From a virus: a DNA stretch of 64,000 nt. The translations under genes and the position numbers were made by a program. Location: IMG/VR virus record IMGVR_UViG_3300032607_001425, positions 1-64,000 of that record; one strand, 5' to 3'. A model generated the notes under the pieces. The model made no database searches and had not been told where the DNA came from. It saw only the letters and a program-made list of their open reading frames with translations. This document shows positions 63,074 to 64,000 of the stretch, in pieces (within the stretch, counting starts at the first letter, position 1; every line of letters starts with the position of its first letter).

Positions 63074-64000
63074 TTAAATAAATTTTGATATATGAAACTC
63101 AATTAATTGTTGAGCTTTAGAAACATCCTCAACCCTAAGTTGTAAATTATTATCAGCGACTTTAGATAAAGTATCTAAATCTACCAATGTTACTGTGGAG
63201 AGTTGTGTTACATCGTGATCTACGTTAGCAGGTACTGATAGATCGAGTATTAATTTTGGGTTGTTATCGATATTGTTTTTGTTTAGTATAGGTGTTTCAG
63301 CATTTGTAGCTACTATTACTATGTCAGATACAAATATGTTTGCTTTTAGAGTATTGTAATGTGCTTTACCAACATGAAGTTCTTTTGAAAGTAAATCACT
63401 TACCTCCTCTGTCCTATTCATTAATGTAATTTTAGTACAGTGGAGATAGTCGATTAAATTTTTACAAGTGCTTCTTCCCATCTTGCCCATACCTACTATT
63501 AGTATATTTTTAGTACTTGCATCTGGAATATTCTTTTTTATGTATTCAATGGCTACTGATGATACTGAGACTATTCCTTTACTTAGGTTAGTATTATTTT
63601 TAACTTGTCTTGAGATGTGGATGACTTTGTTAGTTATTTTTTCTAACTTTCCTCCTAATTTTTGTGCTGTTTTAGATTTATTAATAGCACTTTTTAGTTG
63701 ACCTATTATTTCATAGTCACCAAGTATTTGTGAATCTAATCCACATGCTACTTGTGAAAGATGTCTCAAAGCATCTTCCCTACTTTTTATATAACATTGA
63801 TCGATAAAGTCATCCTTTGTTCCTTCTGTCTCAGAACATAGTAGTTCAATTAAACTATCAATACTAGGTCCATACCCATATATCTCAGTCCTATTACAAG
63901 TTGATAGAATAAAGAAGTTTGATAAGTTATTTGTAAGAAGTTTTTTGTACTTACTATCTGAGATAGAATATTTACCTCTTGTTAGTACATTTGATTTTTT
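63074..64000 (-). CDS. hemA: Glutamyl-tRNA reductase HemA-like, partial, 308 aa visible
   Basis: The frame is open at the right edge. It carries ILSTCNRTEIYGYG (catalytic Cys of GluTR), HLSQVACGLDSQILGDYEII (substrate block), VIHISRQVKNNTNLSKGIVS and the NADPH loop ILIVGMGKMGRSTCKNLIDY. It ends soon after DLSVPANVDHD and DDLDTLSK-type segments (VDLDTLSKVADNN), at the start of the dimerisation helix, so the C-terminal dimerisation domain (about 100 residues) is missing. GluTR makes glutamate-1-semialdehyde for tetrapyrroles. Finding one in a phage is unusual. Confidence 0.85.
   Translation of the reverse strand, partial: KKSNVLTRGKYSISDSKYKKLLTNNLSNFFILSTCNRTEIYGYGPSIDSLIELLCSETEGTKDDFIDQCYIKSREDALRHLSQVACGLDSQILGDYEIIGQLKSAINKSKTAQKLGGKLEKITNKVIHISRQVKNNTNLSKGIVSVSSVAIEYIKKNIPDASTKNILIVGMGKMGRSTCKNLIDYLHCTKITLMNRTEEVSDLLSKELHVGKAHYNTLKANIFVSDIVIVATNAETPILNKNNIDNNPKLILDLSVPANVDHDVTQLSTVTLVDLDTLSKVADNNLQLRVEDVSKAQQLIEFHISKFI

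Overview
The window reads as part of a large, AT-rich lytic-type bacteriophage genome with a Bacteroidetes (probably flavobacterial) host. Every convincing gene lies on the minus strand. Genes are short, tightly packed and often overlap by ATGA or TAATG. There is a phage lysis cassette, a family A DNA polymerase, many free-standing homing endonucleases and no ribosomal or housekeeping operon. The host guess rests on 27 copies of one promoter form, TTG-N20-TATNTTWN. This matches the Bacteroidetes -33 TTG / -7 TAnnTTTG type, and the spacer is exactly 20 bp each time. Leaders are A-rich and I saw no general Shine-Dalgarno pattern.

Layout from low to high coordinate (transcription runs the other way). 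0-12.5 kb: many small early-type genes, most unrecognised, often each with its own promoter; also two tRNA-like sequences, a 12-bp repeat field, a probable small RNA at 2.0-2.16 kb and the only plus-strand transcription unit (about 4.99-5.22 kb). 12.5-33 kb: an unusually large sugar region with more than ten glycosyltransferases, a double nucleotidyltransferase, an EcbF/BcbF-like phosphatase, a class II aldolase, a GDPD-like protein, a glycosyltransferase/uridine-kinase fusion and two methyltransferases. One glycosyltransferase is split by an HNH gene. 33-37.5 kb: RecB/Cas4-like nuclease, DUF3310 protein, then lysis genes (spanin-like protein, holin, GH19 endolysin). 37.5-43 kb: Hc1-like histone, GroEL, GIY-YIG nuclease, GroES, DNA polymerase. 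43-51 kb: a 7-deazaguanine DNA-modification pathway (DpdA-like transglycosylase, FolE, a QueD-related T-fold protein, QueE, QueD) mixed with nucleotide genes and homing endonucleases. QueC is not in the window. 51-64 kb: thymidylate synthase, ADP-ribosyltransferase-like protein, two metallophosphoesterases, a receiver-like cREC protein, an RNA ligase, a P-loop kinase and, at the right edge, glutamyl-tRNA reductase (HemA) cut by the window end.

How it works together: FolE, QueD and QueE make 7-carboxy-7-deazaguanine and the DpdA-like enzyme would place a 7-deazaguanine base in DNA, probably against restriction. The ligase, kinase, cREC and 2H phosphoesterase look like an RNA-repair or anti-nuclease set. 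GroEL/ES would help fold virion proteins. The sugar region would build or attach a glycan.

The most striking unexplained signal is a structured RNA leader repeated in front of unrelated homing endonuclease genes at 40.0, 52.5 and 62.2 kb, with a related variant at 59.5 kb. Each has a late-type promoter, an outer terminator-like stem ending just before the start codon and a candidate pseudoknot. The pseudoknot arms differ in sequence between copies but remain complementary.
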